Counted from the stretch's first letter, positions 40,072 through 53,272 are shown. The stretch is DNA of 64,000 nucleotides from Diphasiastrum complanatum (GCA_029204225.1 CM055097.1:59522883-59586882), one strand, 5' to 3'. A program made the numbers and translations. The notes: generated by a model from the sequence alone, not told the origin.

Positions 40072-40810
40072 AAATTAAGCTTTGCATGCTAACATTTTTT
40101 ATTGTACAAGAAATTGAGAGCTAAATCAAGCAAAAAAGCAATTTTGCACTTTTTCTCACCTTTCTCTGAAGTGTATTTGGATCAAATCGGATTGGAACTA
40201 AATTTTCAGACCTGAAATGTGGTAGTATAGAATTTTGAAATTTCTCACGTGTGAAAATCAAATATTTTCAGTCCCTTTGTTCTCCTTGCTTATAGATCCA
40301 AGATAGCAGTGTTATAGCTTAATGGAAAGCTTATGATTTGTACTACTTTTCATAGAAATTGAAATCAAATCAATCTGATGTGTTTAGCAAGAGTTATAAG
40401 CTCTTAAAGAGGATAGGGATGGGTCCAAAATCCGAGTGACAACAATCTTGCTTTGTTCTGAATCCATTGTTTTGAGCATCTTAAGAAACTGAAGATCAAG
40501 ACTGAGTTTGAAGTAATGAACACCTTTTGAGCCTTCTGAGAGTCAATTGTGTTTTCTTTTGAAGCATTTCACACATGCCAAAAGTAGGATTCAAACTAGC
40601 CAAAGTATTTCAATCCACTTTATGTGTCTGATCTAGATAACTTGTTTTGTGGAATATTTGAGAGTCATCTCAAATACAGTTGCAGGTGTTTCACATAGGA
40701 AGGTAGTACATCCTTGAAAATACCTATAGTGAAAGAGAGCAGCAACTTTAAGTCTAATTGGAACAAGCTCAAACATATCTCAATCCAATAACTAAGAAGT
40801 ATTCATTAAA
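40072..40810 (+). other. Untranslated leader of the copia element
   Basis: About 740 bases between primer site and gag start, with no ORF or repeat of note. It is the normal packaging/leader region. Confidence 0.6.
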
Positions 40811-41320
40811 ATGGCGTTTCAAGGAGGATATCTTCTAGAAGCCAGTGAAAGACTAAACACTTCTAATTACTCAATTTGGAAGTTCGGAATGGAGTCTATT
40901 TTGATACTCCAGGATGTTATGGATATTGTGCTTGGTGTTGAGGAAGAGCCTCAAGCACAGGCTGCAATTCTTAAGTATAAGAAAAGAGCTAGAATGGCTC
41001 TACATCTCATTAAGATGAATGTATCTAATGAAATTCTGAGAGAAATAGGATCTTGCACTGCAGCTAAAGAAGCTTGGGATGCACTAAAGACCATCTATGA
41101 AGCAAAGAATACTTCTAGAATACTCACTCTTAGGAATCAGATTTTACAAAATTTCCAAAGAAGTGAAGAGAGTGCATCTAACTATGTTCTGAGAATTAAA
41201 GATTTACATAGAGAGCTTTCCTGTGTTGGTGTTACTATCAACCAAGATGAGCTAGTTCAAGTCATACTGAATGGCTTGAGAGATGACTATGATAATTTTG
41301 TTCAGTCTTTTGCTAGTAAT
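40811..41320 (+). pseudogene. Ty1/copia gag, N-terminal part
   Basis: The frame opens at ATG 40811 (MAFQGGYLLEASERLNTSNY) and gives a well-kept copia capsid region: YSIWKFGMESIL, KEAWDALKTIYEAKN, LRNQILQNFQ and VQVILNGLRDDYDNFV. It has no stop for 170 codons, the best preserved copia gag in the window. At about 41320 the sequence switches to unrelated gypsy sequence, so the zinc knuckle and all of pol up to RNase H are gone. Confidence 0.87.
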
Positions 41321-41329
41321 TTCTCGGCT

Positions 41330-41844
41330 CTCAGCTTCTTCTGCTCTCCTCCTTCTGAGACCTCCTCGGTCATGGGTGAGAGGTATCCTGTGTCTTCGAC
41401 TTGGCTCGGCATTTGGGAATTCTCTGGAATCTGCTAATAGTCTATTAGAGAAATTTTTCGTGATCCATAGATTCAGCACGCCTTATTATCCTCGTGGTAA
41501 TGGATAGGCCGAATCATCCAATAATATCTTGTGTAGCGTGATCATGAAAATAGTTGAAGCTAGCAGATCTGATCGAGAACACAAGTTACATGCTGCTGCG
41601 TGGGCATTCAAGACAACTTACAAAGGAAGCACTGATCGAATGCCATTTCAACTAGTTTATGGTCAAGATGTTGTAATGCCAGTAGAGTTTTTGGTACCGT
41701 CATTAAGGATCACCACAACGCAACGCCTTGATGAATCCAGATCTCTACAATCATGCCATGAAGCACTGCATAAACTCTGTGAAACCCGTTTACTAGCTAT
41801 ACATGCATTGGCAGCTAAGAAAAAATGACGCAAGGCATGGCACG
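41330..41844 (+). pseudogene. Ty3/gypsy integrase C-terminal half, fragment A
   Basis: The frame reads HRFSTPYYPRGNG, a stop, AESSNNILCSVIMKIV, AWAFKTTYKGSTDRMPFQLV and YGQDVVMPVEFLVPSL. This is the part of integrase around the catalytic Glu and after it, as in gypsy elements. It ends at GGCATGGCACG, where an LTR starts. A second fragment of the same family (56660-56957) begins with sequence homologous to its last 55 bases. Confidence 0.82.
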
Positions 41845-42193
41845 TGTGATACCACATATTTGTATACTTACTCAAATATGGCAATTTATACTTAGGAATG
41901 ATGATATGCACTTGACAACTATATACTTTGAAGAGGCTTACACCATTTTTTCGAGTATAATTGTTAAGGACCTACCTTTTACTTAAAGTCATGACCTCTT
42001 GAAATGAAACGACACTTGGATACGAAGCGACTGAATTCAAATTGTCAAAATGAACCATCAATTGTATAATATATATGTACTTGTAACTTATATGATAATT
42101 AGAATTTGTAAATGGAGCGATGCACCAGGAATTCCTAGAGGTGTGTTTGTTTGCTCTGTAGGTTATAAAACTAGACACTATTCATTCTCACAT

Positions 42194-42340
<147 letters not shown>

Positions 42341-43167
42341 ATTGTATGTTTGAGATTGGAGAAATGAATAGAGCGACAAAGGTTATTTTTTCTGATTTCT
42401 ATTCTCCGCGCTGTTGAGTGTAAGTGATTTCGAGTCTACTAGCAATCTCGTACAGAGAACTTCAATCATTCTTTGGTCAGACAATACTTTTATTCATTAC
42501 AGTAATTTGCTGTGTTTCCGTAAAGTTGATCTAAAGAACTGTCCTAAAATTGTTTTGCCCGTATAATCGAATACTTTGTGTTTGGCATTCAAGTAAACAT
42601 TCCCTTGGTGCAGTTTTCCACAGTTGCTGATAGAAAAGTATGTATGTGGTGAAATGGTAGTCCGTGACTGAGAAACTGAGTTATTGATCTGGATTCGTAT
42701 TAGTAACGAAGATAAATGTTTCTAACATATTCGTGAACTACTTGAGTTCTTTAACCATGATTGGACTCAGCTAGTTGTTGAGGACTTCTGCCTAGAAGCC
42801 ATTCAAGAATAAGATTAATCTTTTGTCTATTCATATGTATATAGTTTTCCAGTGCATATCCTCTGTATAAATGAGGATATGCACTGGACAACTATATACT
42901 TTGAAGAGGTTTACGTCATTTTTTCGAGTATAATTGTTAAGGACCTACATTTTGCTTAAAGTCATGACATCCTGAAATGAAACAACACTTGGATACGAAG
43001 CGACTGAATTTGAATCGTCAAAATGAACCATCAACTGTATAATTTATTTGTACTTGTAACTTATATGATAATTAGAATTTGTAAATGGAGCGACGCACCA
43101 GGAATTCCTAGAGGTGTGTTTGTTTGCTCTGTAGGTTATAAAACTAGACACTATTCATTTTCACATT

Positions 43168-43337
<170 letters not shown>

Positions 43338-44158
43338 ATTGTATTTTGAGATTGGAGAAATGAATAGAGCGACGAAGGATATTCTTTCTAATTTCTATTC
43401 TCCGTGCTGTTGAGTGTGAGTGATTTTGAGTCTACTAGCAATCTCGTACACATAACTTCAATAATTCTTTGGTCAGACAGTACTTTCGTTCATTACAGTC
43501 ATTTGCTGTATTTCCTTAAAGTTGATCTAAAGAATTTTAAAATTGCTTTGCCCATATAATCGAATACTTTGTGTTCGGCATTCGAGTAAACATTCCCTTG
43601 GTGCTTCTCCACAGTTGTTGATAGAAAAGTATGTATGTGGTGAAATGGTAGTCCCTGACTGAGGAATCGAGTTATTGATCTGGATTCGTGTTAGAACGAA
43701 GGTAAATGTTTCTAACATATTCACGAACTACTTGAGTACTTTAACCATGTTTGGACTCTTAGTTGTTGAGGACTTTTGCCTAGAACCCATTCAAGAATAG
43801 GATTAATCTTTTGTCTGTTCATACGCGCTTGCATCGAACATATCATAGATCCTTGCTGACAACTTAATCGGTCAGAGTGTAGTTCCTTCGAGCTACTCTG
43901 ATAACATTTCATTTGCAGAACGCTTTACATTCAGTTTGATAGAGAAAGACTGTTGTTTAGCATTATTACTTTACACCCCATTTCTAAAAGTGGTATTGGC
44001 TGCTCACAAAATGTTTGATGACAACCAGATTCTCATTCGAAATAAGTCAATAAAATATGAACTTAACATCTTTTAAGTCCTATCTCCTCGGTGAATGATC
44101 TAATTACTACATAAATATAGCAATTTTGTGTTGGTATATTGCGACATATACCAATTTT

Positions 44159-44175
44159 TGGCGCCATTGCCGGGG
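44159..44175 (+). promoter_or_regulatory. Primer-binding site complementary to tRNA-Asp
   Basis: TGGCGCCATTGCCGGGG differs by one base from the exact complement of the 3' end of plant tRNA-Asp(GUC). This primer is typical of the Tat/Athila branch of gypsy elements and unlike the initiator-Met sites elsewhere in the window. Confidence 0.88.
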
Positions 44176-44211
44176 ATAGCCAAACAAGTTGATGCAAACT
44201 AACATTAGTGC

Positions 44212-45650
44212 ATGTTAGATAGAGCTGCTCGACTAGAAAGATATCAAAAACTTCAAGAATTTTTTTTCAAAAGAATTCAGGAATCTTTGAAAAGAGGAGA
44301 ATCACCCTTCTTGAATTTTAATCCTGAAAACCTACCGAAAATTCCTCTTCCTAAAGTTTCTTCTGCAGTTGAACCAGGTTATGAATTGTTAATCCAATTC
44401 CAGGGCCTGATCCGAATCCAGTCCCAGAGCGGATTATGGAAGGCACGGCTCCTCGCTTTACTCCAATCGAAGATCAAGTATGATTATTTTAAAGGGACGT
44501 TTTCAGATGATGCTGACAGCTACGTTTTGCAGTTTGAGTCAATTGCTAACTCGAATAACGAAGGTGCTGATGTAGACAAGCTGCGGATTTTTCCAGGTCT
44601 TCTGAGAAAGCAAGCACGCATGTGGTACAGTCAAGTTGAACCAGGACGTGTCGCCACTTGGGTACTACTGAAAGATGCATTTTTAAACCAGTTCAGAGAA
44701 ATTGATTATTTGTCCAGAATCCTTGGACGATTGAATAATGTCCAAAAGAAGAAGGAAGAATCGCTTCAAAGGTATACACAAAAAGTAAAGAATCTGATTG
44801 GAGAACTAACGAGTGTGTACCTTGTTGCAATGCAGATCGAGTGGGTTTTGGCAGGTTTACCATAAAAAATTGACCGATACTATAGAAAAGGAGATATGAC
44901 TTCTTTAACATCAGTCATAGCGAGTGTTGAGAATTATGAGACTTCTAAGTTAGCATGTAAAAGATGTTCTACCAGACGTACTCGAAAATCTAAGCATGAC
45001 TCCAGTTACAGTGAAGATGAATCTATATCGGAATCTAGTTTAAGCTCTTCCGGTTCTGATTCTGATACTAGTGACTCATCAGACATAGAAACCGATGATA
45101 CCAATCGAAGAAAAAAACGAAGCTCTAAACCATGAGGATAAGTCTTCATCTTCTAAAGTTGCGAAGATTTGGAAATATAACATGGATGACCTTAATAAGA
45201 AATTTAACGATCTGAAAGTTCATATTTCAGAAGTTGCAGACAAGAAACCGAAAGCTTCTTCTTCGAACTCAGGACTTTGATGTATGAAGTGCGGTACATC
45301 TGGACATTCTAAAGAAGAGTGTAGATCTGTGAACATGAAATATGTCAAAAATCCTTCTTAGGAAGTTCTTTTTATATTTCAAGATGATGCAACTGCCAAT
45401 TATGTTCAAGGTACTGTAGCACCATTCCAACAAGGCAAGCCAAAGTTTGCACCAAAGAGACACAACCCACCAGAATTTGTTGGTCCTTCTAGTTCTAATA
45501 AGCCAGTTTTGAAAAACTGTTACAATTGTGGTGAACCTGGACACTTTTCGCGGACTGTCCGCAGCCACAAAAACCAATCGGATTGTGTTCAAATTGTAAA
45601 GCACCAGGCCACAAGTATCCGGACTGTCCACAACCATTGAAGCCGCGTCC
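44212..45650 (+). pseudogene. Gypsy gag with three zinc knuckles
   Basis: The capsid frame opens at ATG 44212 and includes FSDDADSYVLQFESIAN, LLRKQARMWYSQVEPG and LNQFREIDY. After a stop at about 44863 come a Ser/Asp-rich linker (44900-45130) and three CCHC knuckles: CMKCGTSGHSKEEC at 45281, CYNCGEPGHF at 45520 (its last Cys out of frame by a one-base loss) and CSNCKAPGHKYPDC at 45583. Three knuckles is more than the usual one or two. Nucleocapsid knuckles bind the element's RNA. Stops at 45278 and 45359 and the frameshift make it non-functional as it stands. Confidence 0.86.
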
Positions 45651-45659
45651 AAAGTACCA

Positions 45660-46722
45660 GTATGTTGCTACTCCTACTAATACTGTTGATACGAAACTAA
45701 AATCTTCGGCTGATGCTGTTGTGCAGAAGGTTGATGTTATCGAAGCTAAACAGTCAAAGTCAATTGACCAATCTTGGCCTAGTAATGTTGAGAAATTACT
45801 TAAAGTGACTACGAGAAACAAAAGCTCTTCGAAACCTGACACGAAAGTACCTTCAAAGAAACAAAGGAAGTCCTCGAAACAGAAATCTTCAACCAAAGCA
45901 ATAACAAAAGAAGATCTTAAAGCTAATCTTGATTATGATCATGATGCAACTAAGTTATTTTCAAAGGATATTTCTGTAGAAGCAAAAGAAATTATCAATT
46001 CTGAGATACAGATAGTTGTTGTAGAAAAGAAAGTTACCTTTGAGGAAGGGGATGTGGAAATCACACAGACAAATCTTTCGGAGGCTATTATTGACAAGCC
46101 TATCTCGAAAGCGAGGATGAAAGACTATGATATTGTCACTGATATTGGTTCATTTTGCCCTAACATTACTTTCGAACATTTATTGGCTAACAATAATTAC
46201 TATCGTAAGCAGTTGAAAAGTCTTTCTACTCCTAAGAAGAAAAAACCAATTTCCTTGCCAGATGCTGGCATATTGTCCATTGATCTGGGAGATCTTGGTG
46301 CACCAGAGATCGACGTTACAATTGCCAGATGTTTAATTGAGAAAGTGCCAATTGATTCAGGTTCAAGTGTCAATATAATAACTGAAGACACTACTCATGC
46401 CTTGGGGTTGACAAATATCCAACCAACCCAAAGAAATATCAAATTGGCCGATTCGACATGAAGAAAGCATGTTGTTGAATTAAAGGACGTGACAGTGTAT
46501 ATACAAGCCAAGCCTTTTACAATGAATTTTATTGTTATCAAACCACTTGGTTTGTCATCATATTCTGTTTTAATCGGATGACCTTGGCTTTATAAGACTA
46601 ATGCAAGTGTACACCGGAAGTCCAGAGAACTGAGATTTCAGACTGGTGAGAAAAGTAATCATGGCAAACCAGAAGAACATATTATTATCTGGAACCATGA
46701 TAAATATGAAGGTGAGACTCCG
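45660..46722 (+). pseudogene. Gypsy protease region
   Basis: A Lys/Ser-rich linker leads to the protease: VPIDSGSSVNIITEDT at about 46345 has the catalytic Asp-Ser-Gly, and VLIG, a stop, PWLYKTNASV at 46570 is the C-terminal flap-and-helix region. There are stops at 46459 and 46579. It continues into RT in the same orientation. Confidence 0.83.
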
Positions 46723-48440
46723 GTGAGTGACACCAGTTTCACTTCAGAAGATTCTTCGTATGATCTTAATATATTCTCTAAGGCATCAAATATCGATGTA
46801 AATTATTTTAACTGTTACGAGAATAATGATTCATCAGAGGACGAAGAAGAATTCTTCGAAGTTTGCAATGCAGATACTAATTTGAGCGAATCAGAAGCGG
46901 TATACCAGAACTCTGAAAATTTTGATGCTGATGATAAGGATACAGATGACGAATTTGAAGGATCTGAGCAAGAATTTGGTGCTAAATATCACACTAACAA
47001 CAAGAATCAATCTGTGAAGTCAGCTATACGTAAGATTCATGGCCATACCCAGGCTAGTATGACGAAAGATATAATTCTGTCTGATTCTACAGAGTTAATC
47101 GAACTTGCACCTGGGAAATATGTGCAGGTTTCAAAGTCCCTTGGAGAGACTGAATTAATAGCATTTAGTGAACTATTGAAAGAGTACCAAGATGTATTTG
47201 CTTGGTCGCTCGATGATTTGAAAGGAATTCCAGAATTTGGTGAGCACCGCATTGATCTTAAAGAAGACGCAGTTCCTATTCGACAAAGACAGTATTGTCT
47301 TAATCCAAAGTACTCTTTTATGGTAAAGGATGAACTCAACAAGCATCTTAAGGCAGATATTATCTATCCCATCTTAAGTAGTGAATGGGTATCACCTATT
47401 ATTGTAGTTCCAAAGAAGAAGTCAGGCAAAATTCGAATTTGTCAAGATTTTTGGAAGCTAAATGCTGCTACAAATAAAGATCGCCACTCATTACCCTTCA
47501 CGGATTCTATTTTAGACCAAGTCGCTGAACAAGAACGTTACAATTTCTGTGATGGCTTCTCTAGATTATAATCAAGTCGAAGTAAGGAAGGAGGATTGAC
47601 CAAAGACTACTTTTCCTACTGATTGGAGCACTTATGCCTACAATAAAATGCCCTTTGGTCTTTGTAATGCACCAGCTACTTTCCAGAAAATGATGATGCT
47701 GATTTTTGCAACTTTTTTAAGAACATTTCTCAAAATTTTCATCGATGATTTCTGTGTCTACAATGATATTAAGACTCGTATATAAAAACTGAATCTTACA
47801 TTATAGAGGTGTCGAGATACTTGTTTATCCCTTCACCTCGAAAAATGTTTTTTCGATATGAGAGAAGGTATACTTCTGGGTCACAGAATATTTAGCAGAG
47901 GTATTGAAGTCGACAAAGATAAAATCGAAGTTATCAAGAATCTGCTGATACCAAAGAATCTACGTGAACTAAGGGGTGGGGTTTCCTAGGACATGTGGGT
48001 TATTATCGAAGATTTATCCAGAACCATGCATATATTGCTGCTACTTTGACACGATTACTTAAGAAGCAAGTTGCTTATATTTGGACGGTAGCACAACAGA
48101 GAGCATTCGAAAAACTGAAGCACAAATTGATTCATGCTCCAATTCTGAGACCACCTAATTGGACGAAACTATTTCATTATTATATTGATGTGTCAGCATT
48201 TGCTATTGGTGTTTGTTTGAGTCAGAAGGACGATCAGAAGAAAGACTATCCAATATACTATGCAAGTCACCAACTTAACTCCTCGGAGAAAAATTATTTG
48301 GCAACAGAAAGGGAAGCACTTGGAATAATTTTTACTGTAAAAAAATTTCGGCATTATTTGCTGGGATATGCTTTTATATTCCATGTTGATCATTACGCTT
48401 TAAAGTATCTTGTTAGTAAACCCGATTCATCTGGATGAAT
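46723..48440 (+). pseudogene. Gypsy reverse transcriptase and RNase H
   Basis: An acidic N-terminal extension is followed by RT: LLKEYQDVFAWSLDDLKGIP, SEWVSPIIVVPKKKSGKIRI, LNAATNKDRHSLPF, then a one-base shift. After that come YNKMPFGLCNAPATFQ and FIDDFCVYND, the catalytic Asp pair being present (47740). Frames are scrambled from 47570 to 47990. RNase H reads MGYYRRFIQNH, FHYYIDVSAFAIGVCLSQ, YYASHQLNSSEKNY and ATEREALGIIFTVKKFRHYL. The gene copies the element's RNA into DNA; this copy is dead. Confidence 0.88.
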
Positions 48441-48551
48441 AGATTGAGCTATAAGAGTACACTTATCAAGTCGAGCTTCGTCAAGGAAAGTATAATACCA
48501 ACGCTGATTATCTTTCACGGCTTAGTACGGAAAATATTGAAGAACCATTAA

Positions 48552-49831
48552 ATGATGACTTTCCAAATGAAAAATTATTCGAGATATCTTCTACAAATTC
48601 TTTATATTTTGATGTTATTATTTATCTTAAAGGTCAGATATATCCTTACGGATATGATTTGGAGAAGAAGACATTATTTCAATATAAAATTGCACCTTAT
48701 ACTATCATTAACAATGTTTTGTATAAGCTTAGTGCAGATCATCAGCTAAGAAGATGTCTTGAAGTGGAAGATATACCAATGGTTATTCAAGCTTTACATT
48801 TTGAAGACACTGGTGAATATTTTTCTTTGAAGGATATTGTTAATAAGAGTTTGACCGCCAAGTATTTGTGGCCTACCATGTTTAAGGAAGTTTCTGTTTA
48901 TATTAGATCTTGTGATCCATGTCAGAGATTAGGTAAACCAACAAAGTCTATGAATTGGCTATTGATGCCAATCATTCCACTTGCACCATTTGAGAAGTGG
49001 GGGATTGATTTTGTCAAACCAATTAAACCAGTAACTCGACACACAAAATGTCAATGTATTTTGGTTGCAACGGATTATGCAACAAAGAATGTTGAAGTGG
49101 AAGCGACGAAACAAAACGATGCGAAAACTGTCGCTGCTTTTCTATTCAAGTCTATAATTACATAATATGGGTGTCCTCTTGAATTAGTCAGTGATTGTGG
49201 TACTCATTTTCTAAATGATACAATTCGTTTCAAGACGACATATTTTCTAATCAAACACAAAAAGACAACCCCATATAATCTAAAAGCCAATGGTTTAATT
49301 GAAAGAGCGAATGGTATTTTATGCAAGTTACTGTTGCACATGCTACAGATTGGGATCAAAAGCTACCTTCAGTACTCTAGGAATATAGAAACATGGAAAA
49401 GATCACAACGAGACAAACTCCTTATTTCCTTACATATGGTATGCATCCAATTCTCCCAATTGATCGAGGTGCCAACTTTTTGAATACAAGCAGAACGAAC
49501 AGAAGAAGATTGTATTGATGAAAGACTGTTATCTATCAAAGAATTGTCCAAATCACGAAACAATTCGATGAAGATTACTGAGAAAATACAGGAGGCGCGA
49601 AAGAAAAAGCATGATACTCGTATCAAAACTGTTAATCTTAAGATTGATAATTATGCTTTGATATATGACAGTCGTCATCAAAAATTTTCTAGAAAGCTAC
49701 ATATGAGATGGATGGGGCCGTACAAGGTAATTGAAATATTTGAAAACAGTTCTTTCCAACTTCAGTCATTGGATGGTGAATTATTGCCAACACGTATTAA
49801 TGGTTCCAGACTGAAGAAATATTATCTCTGA
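48552..49831 (+). pseudogene. Gypsy integrase
   Basis: The zinc-binding end is degraded (HFEDTGEYFS, then CDPCQRLG). The core is readable: EKWGIDFVKPIKP, LVATDYATKNVEVEAT, VSDCGTHFLND and ANGLIERANGI carry the three acidic residues of the D,D-35-E triad across one stop at 49162 and one deletion. The C-terminal MRWMGPYKVIEIF and LPTRINGSRLKKYY module ends at the TGA 49829-49831. There is no chromodomain. Confidence 0.86.
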
Positions 49832-50295
49832 TGAATCTTTCAAGAATCCACCTCAAATTTTTCTTTTTCTTCTTCTCGAAATTTTTTTTTTATTCTTATA
49901 ATTGTTTAATTGATTGTTATTTATTATTTTTCATTATTTTTTATTTAGTGAAACTTTTTTATGAAACGATTATTTGTACACGTGTGATAAAAGGTCATTC
50001 ATAATTATATCCATATTTATGACCACGTGGAAGACTGTGTAGGCGTGATTATCTTTTTAAATTTTATATGGTCTTAATTTAACTCAAGATTATCTTTAGC
50101 CACTGCTTTTTTATTTACAAGTGACTATTGTCAAACCATGTTGCCATGTAATCATCTTCTCCATTGTGTCACTCTTAAACATTGTAATTTCTATTTCACT
50201 TCAGACTTTCTTTTTACTCTCTTGCTCTCTATCGCTCGCTGTTCAAATGCTCACTATCACTCTCCTGTCAATCTATTATCACATTCGCGATCAAA

Positions 50296-52635
50296 ATGGA
50301 CGCAAGTACGAGCACCAGTGTTACTATCAATTGGAAGATACGAGCATCTATTCGTCTTGCTTCAATTCAGTCTATATTAAATCGTTGCAAGCTGAGGAAT
50401 TTGAAAGTGGACCCATCTATTGTGATGTCAGATAATAGCACTAAGTTTGTTCATTCTATCCATACGGTGGCTGACTCTGATTTCTAGGTTTCATTACGGA
50501 ACACTACCTTCACCGTGAATGAAGCTATATTTTCTGAAGCTCTTGGTTTACCGATTGATGGGGCAACCAATGTGATTACTAAAGATGTTATTGATGAGTC
50601 GACCTATTTTTTGTCGAACTATTTCATACCTAACAAGGGGTACAAAATCACCATGGTGAGGGACACGCAAATGAAATTCTTCTGCAAGTACGCAAATCAG
50701 GTGCTCTTCATCACCGATTCTGATGCCACAATTTCAACGCAAAATTTTGGTTATCTTGTGGATGCTCTTGCTGGTCAGACAGTTTGCTTCAGGTCCATTA
50801 CATACAAAACATTCTTGCGCTGGATTAAGCACAGAAGTTTGTTGTGGTGGGAGCACACATCTCTCGACTATGCGACCATTTTGGCATCCTTACAGAGACA
50901 GAGCAGGGAGTGTTGTCAGGTAGGATGCTAGCACCAATGAAGATTGATCTATCAAGTCTCCTGCAGGGCGCTCCTATTCTACAAGACCAGCCAGTAGCTT
51001 CTTCTGCCATGGAGGTTGGCACATGAGTAGAGAAGGAAGCTATTGACGCAGGAGAGGATGTTGCTACAAAAGCTTTTGCAGTAGACGAAACTTTAGTTGT
51101 CGTTCCCGTTTCTGCCAGGATTTTATCCAAGCCGAAGGGCTCTACATCTACAGACGACGAAGAAACTGTCTTCGACAAAGGCAAAGGAGCTGAGGAGGAA
51201 GGTACTGACGTAGAGGAAGATGAAGAGGAAAGCAAGACAATCTTTATAGCTGGTACCATTAGTTCTCCCTAGGTGCCAAGGATGTTGTGGAAAACCTCCA
51301 TGCGTATGATCTGCACATACAAAACAATATGATGCAGATGTTCCAGCAGTTCGATGAATTGAATAGCAATATTACTATTTTGTCTGATCAAAATACAACT
51401 CTGAAAGCAGATAATAAACTTTGGCTGAGAAAAATCGCTCACTAGGCAGATTGCTTCAGAAGTCGAACAAAGAAGCCCAATCTTTAGAAGATACAAATAA
51501 GGCACTCCAAGCCAAATCTGCAGATTTGAAGAATAATTTTGATTTGTTGACAGCCGAATTAGATAAGGTCAGGACAGAAAAGGCCTTTCTGCAGACCAAA
51601 CTTCACGATGAAGTCTTAAAGCGAATAAAGGCCGAAATTGCCTTTCCACTCGAAAGCGACAAAGCACTTGTTGAGAAGGAACTTGTTGAGCTGAAGGAGT
51701 TGTCAACCGAAATGACTACTTGCTCCGGGCCAGATGCACACGAAGAGTATTCGCAGGCTCTGGAGAAGATCGAAGAATTGACTAAGCAGCTCCAAGCAAC
51801 CCGAACTTCTACAGAGGTAGCAGATCACCTGGAGAAGGCTGAGGCATGTGAAAAAATTTTTGATCTACAAAAAGAAGTACAAGACCTCAAACAGTAGCTC
51901 AAAGACTAGAAGCTTGCTGTAGATATCCACAGGCAGGACATCGTAGAAGCACAGCCTAAACCAAAGCGACAGAAGAGGAATCAGTCGAAGGTATGTGCGG
52001 AATGATTTCAAGTTTTTTTTGAAAGATTTTGGAAATGGAGTCCATGCCATTTCAATGTGGAGTTACATTGGCATATGGATTATTTGATGCTACCAGGCTT
52101 AATAGGCATGGCATTCGACGATTGGCAATCAGAATGGAGCAAAGAAGACTTTTTTTGGTTGTGGGACCAGTTAAGCATAGAACAGAGAGAACGTCTTTGT
52201 TGGGTTATAATCCAGGGCAAGTTCAAAGTTATTACCTTTGAATCAGTCGAATTGTACATAGGGTCAACATTTTTGTATGCGCTGGAGTACATCCAAAACA
52301 AGGAGTACCAGTTTTTGCGACATAACGACTCGAAGCGAAAGTTTTGGAGGAATCATGCATAGTTCAAGTTGTATTCACCAGAAGGCCGAGCAAATATCAA
52401 AGAATTTGACGATGCAGGTCTGTTGTTGGATATTAACATGGCATATCCTGAGCTGTATAGTATCTACACCGATTGGGAGAGAAACTTTTCTGGTTATTTT
52501 GCGGAGATGAAACATAACTTGCACGAATATAGAACATTTTGTACATATAATTTTTGGCAGTTTGGCACATTTGCAGCCAAAGTTTTATTTTCTGTTCAAA
52601 GTGTCAAGGATCTTACTGGCAGTATAGTTAGCTAA
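50296..52635 (+). pseudogene. Large accessory ORF downstream of gypsy pol (unknown, coiled-coil)
   Basis: Four segments lie in the same reading frame (50296-50487, 50515-50931, 51421-51897, 52057-52635), joined by a stretch readable in other frames, so this was once a single ORF of about 780 codons. Parts: an N-terminal globular region (FLRWIKHRSLLWWEHTSLDY), an acidic Glu/Asp spacer at 51130-51240, a long heptad-rich coiled coil from about 51275 to 51897 (DTNKALQAKSADLKNNFDLL), a basic patch (KPKRQKRNQSK), and an aromatic C-terminal domain (WSKEDFFWLWDQLSIEQRER). The position, after pol and before the missing 3' LTR, is where some Tat/Athila elements carry an env-like or extra ORF. I see no signal peptide, and the domain is not one I recognise. 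Confidence 0.7.
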
Positions 52636-52826
52636 TTTGCAAGCAATCTGACATCAATCAGATAAATAGTAAAGAGAGATCACACACAAACCCAAGAGAA
52701 CACTTCAGAACTATATCTACAAAAGAGACTGAAAGATATATATACACAGTCTAATTTTTGTGGGGTACCGATGCATGGTAGTTCGGTCCCCGTTACGGGA
52801 CGCGTGTCCCAAGGAAATCTACAAGT
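52636..52826 (-). mobile_element. Possible LTR fragment, - strand
   Basis: The - strand reads TGTGTATATATATC followed by pyrimidine-rich TTTCAGTCTCTTTTG, like a retroelement promoter. Neither end matches a known LTR in the window, and it fills the gap between the accessory ORF and the resumed copia sequence. Confidence 0.35.
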
Positions 52827-53255
52827 GCATATGTCATATATCTTGGAGGAAATTTGATATCTTGGCTTTCCAAAAAGCAAGATACCATATCACTCTCATC
52901 TTGTGAAGTTGAATATAAGGCACTTACTACTACAACAAAAGAAGTGCTTTGGATCAAGAGATTGCTAGTGGAGCTAAAGATAATCAAGGAAGATGATCTA
53001 CCTTTGATCATGTGTGACAATATTTCAGCACAAGCTCTTGCCAACAATCCAATATTTCATGCAAGGAGCAAACACATCGAGGTTGCACATCACTTCATGA
53101 GAGAGAAGCTCATTGGAGGCGAAATCTACTTGGAGCACATTGACACATCATCTTGTATTGCATATTTGCCCACCAAACCTTTGAACAAAAATTCCTTCAT
53201 CAAGCATAGAGCCAATCTTGGAATAATACCAAGATCCATGTTCAAGTCAACATAG
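52827..53255 (+). pseudogene. Ty1/copia RNase H C-terminus (same element as the 39267 LTR)
   Basis: Open to a natural stop: LGGNLISWLSKKQDTISLSS, EVEYKALTTTTKEVLWIKRL, DNISAQALANNPIFHARSKH and YLPTKPLNKNSF. It is followed after about 17 bases by a purine run (TTTTTAGGAGGAG) and the LTR start, so this is the genuine 3' end of a copia element. The rest of its pol is replaced by the insertions to the left. Confidence 0.88.
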
Positions 53256-53272
53256 ATTATTTTTAGGAGGAG

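Noticed and set aside
44216-44260. tRNA gene near the tRNA-Asp-like word at 44159
   Set aside because: Only the complement of the tRNA 3' end is present; this is a primer-binding site, with no A/B box or cloverleaf.
50825-51259. Ser/Thr/Val-rich - strand ORF
   Set aside because: Antisense of the acidic spacer in the accessory ORF; the + strand segment is consistent with its neighbours.
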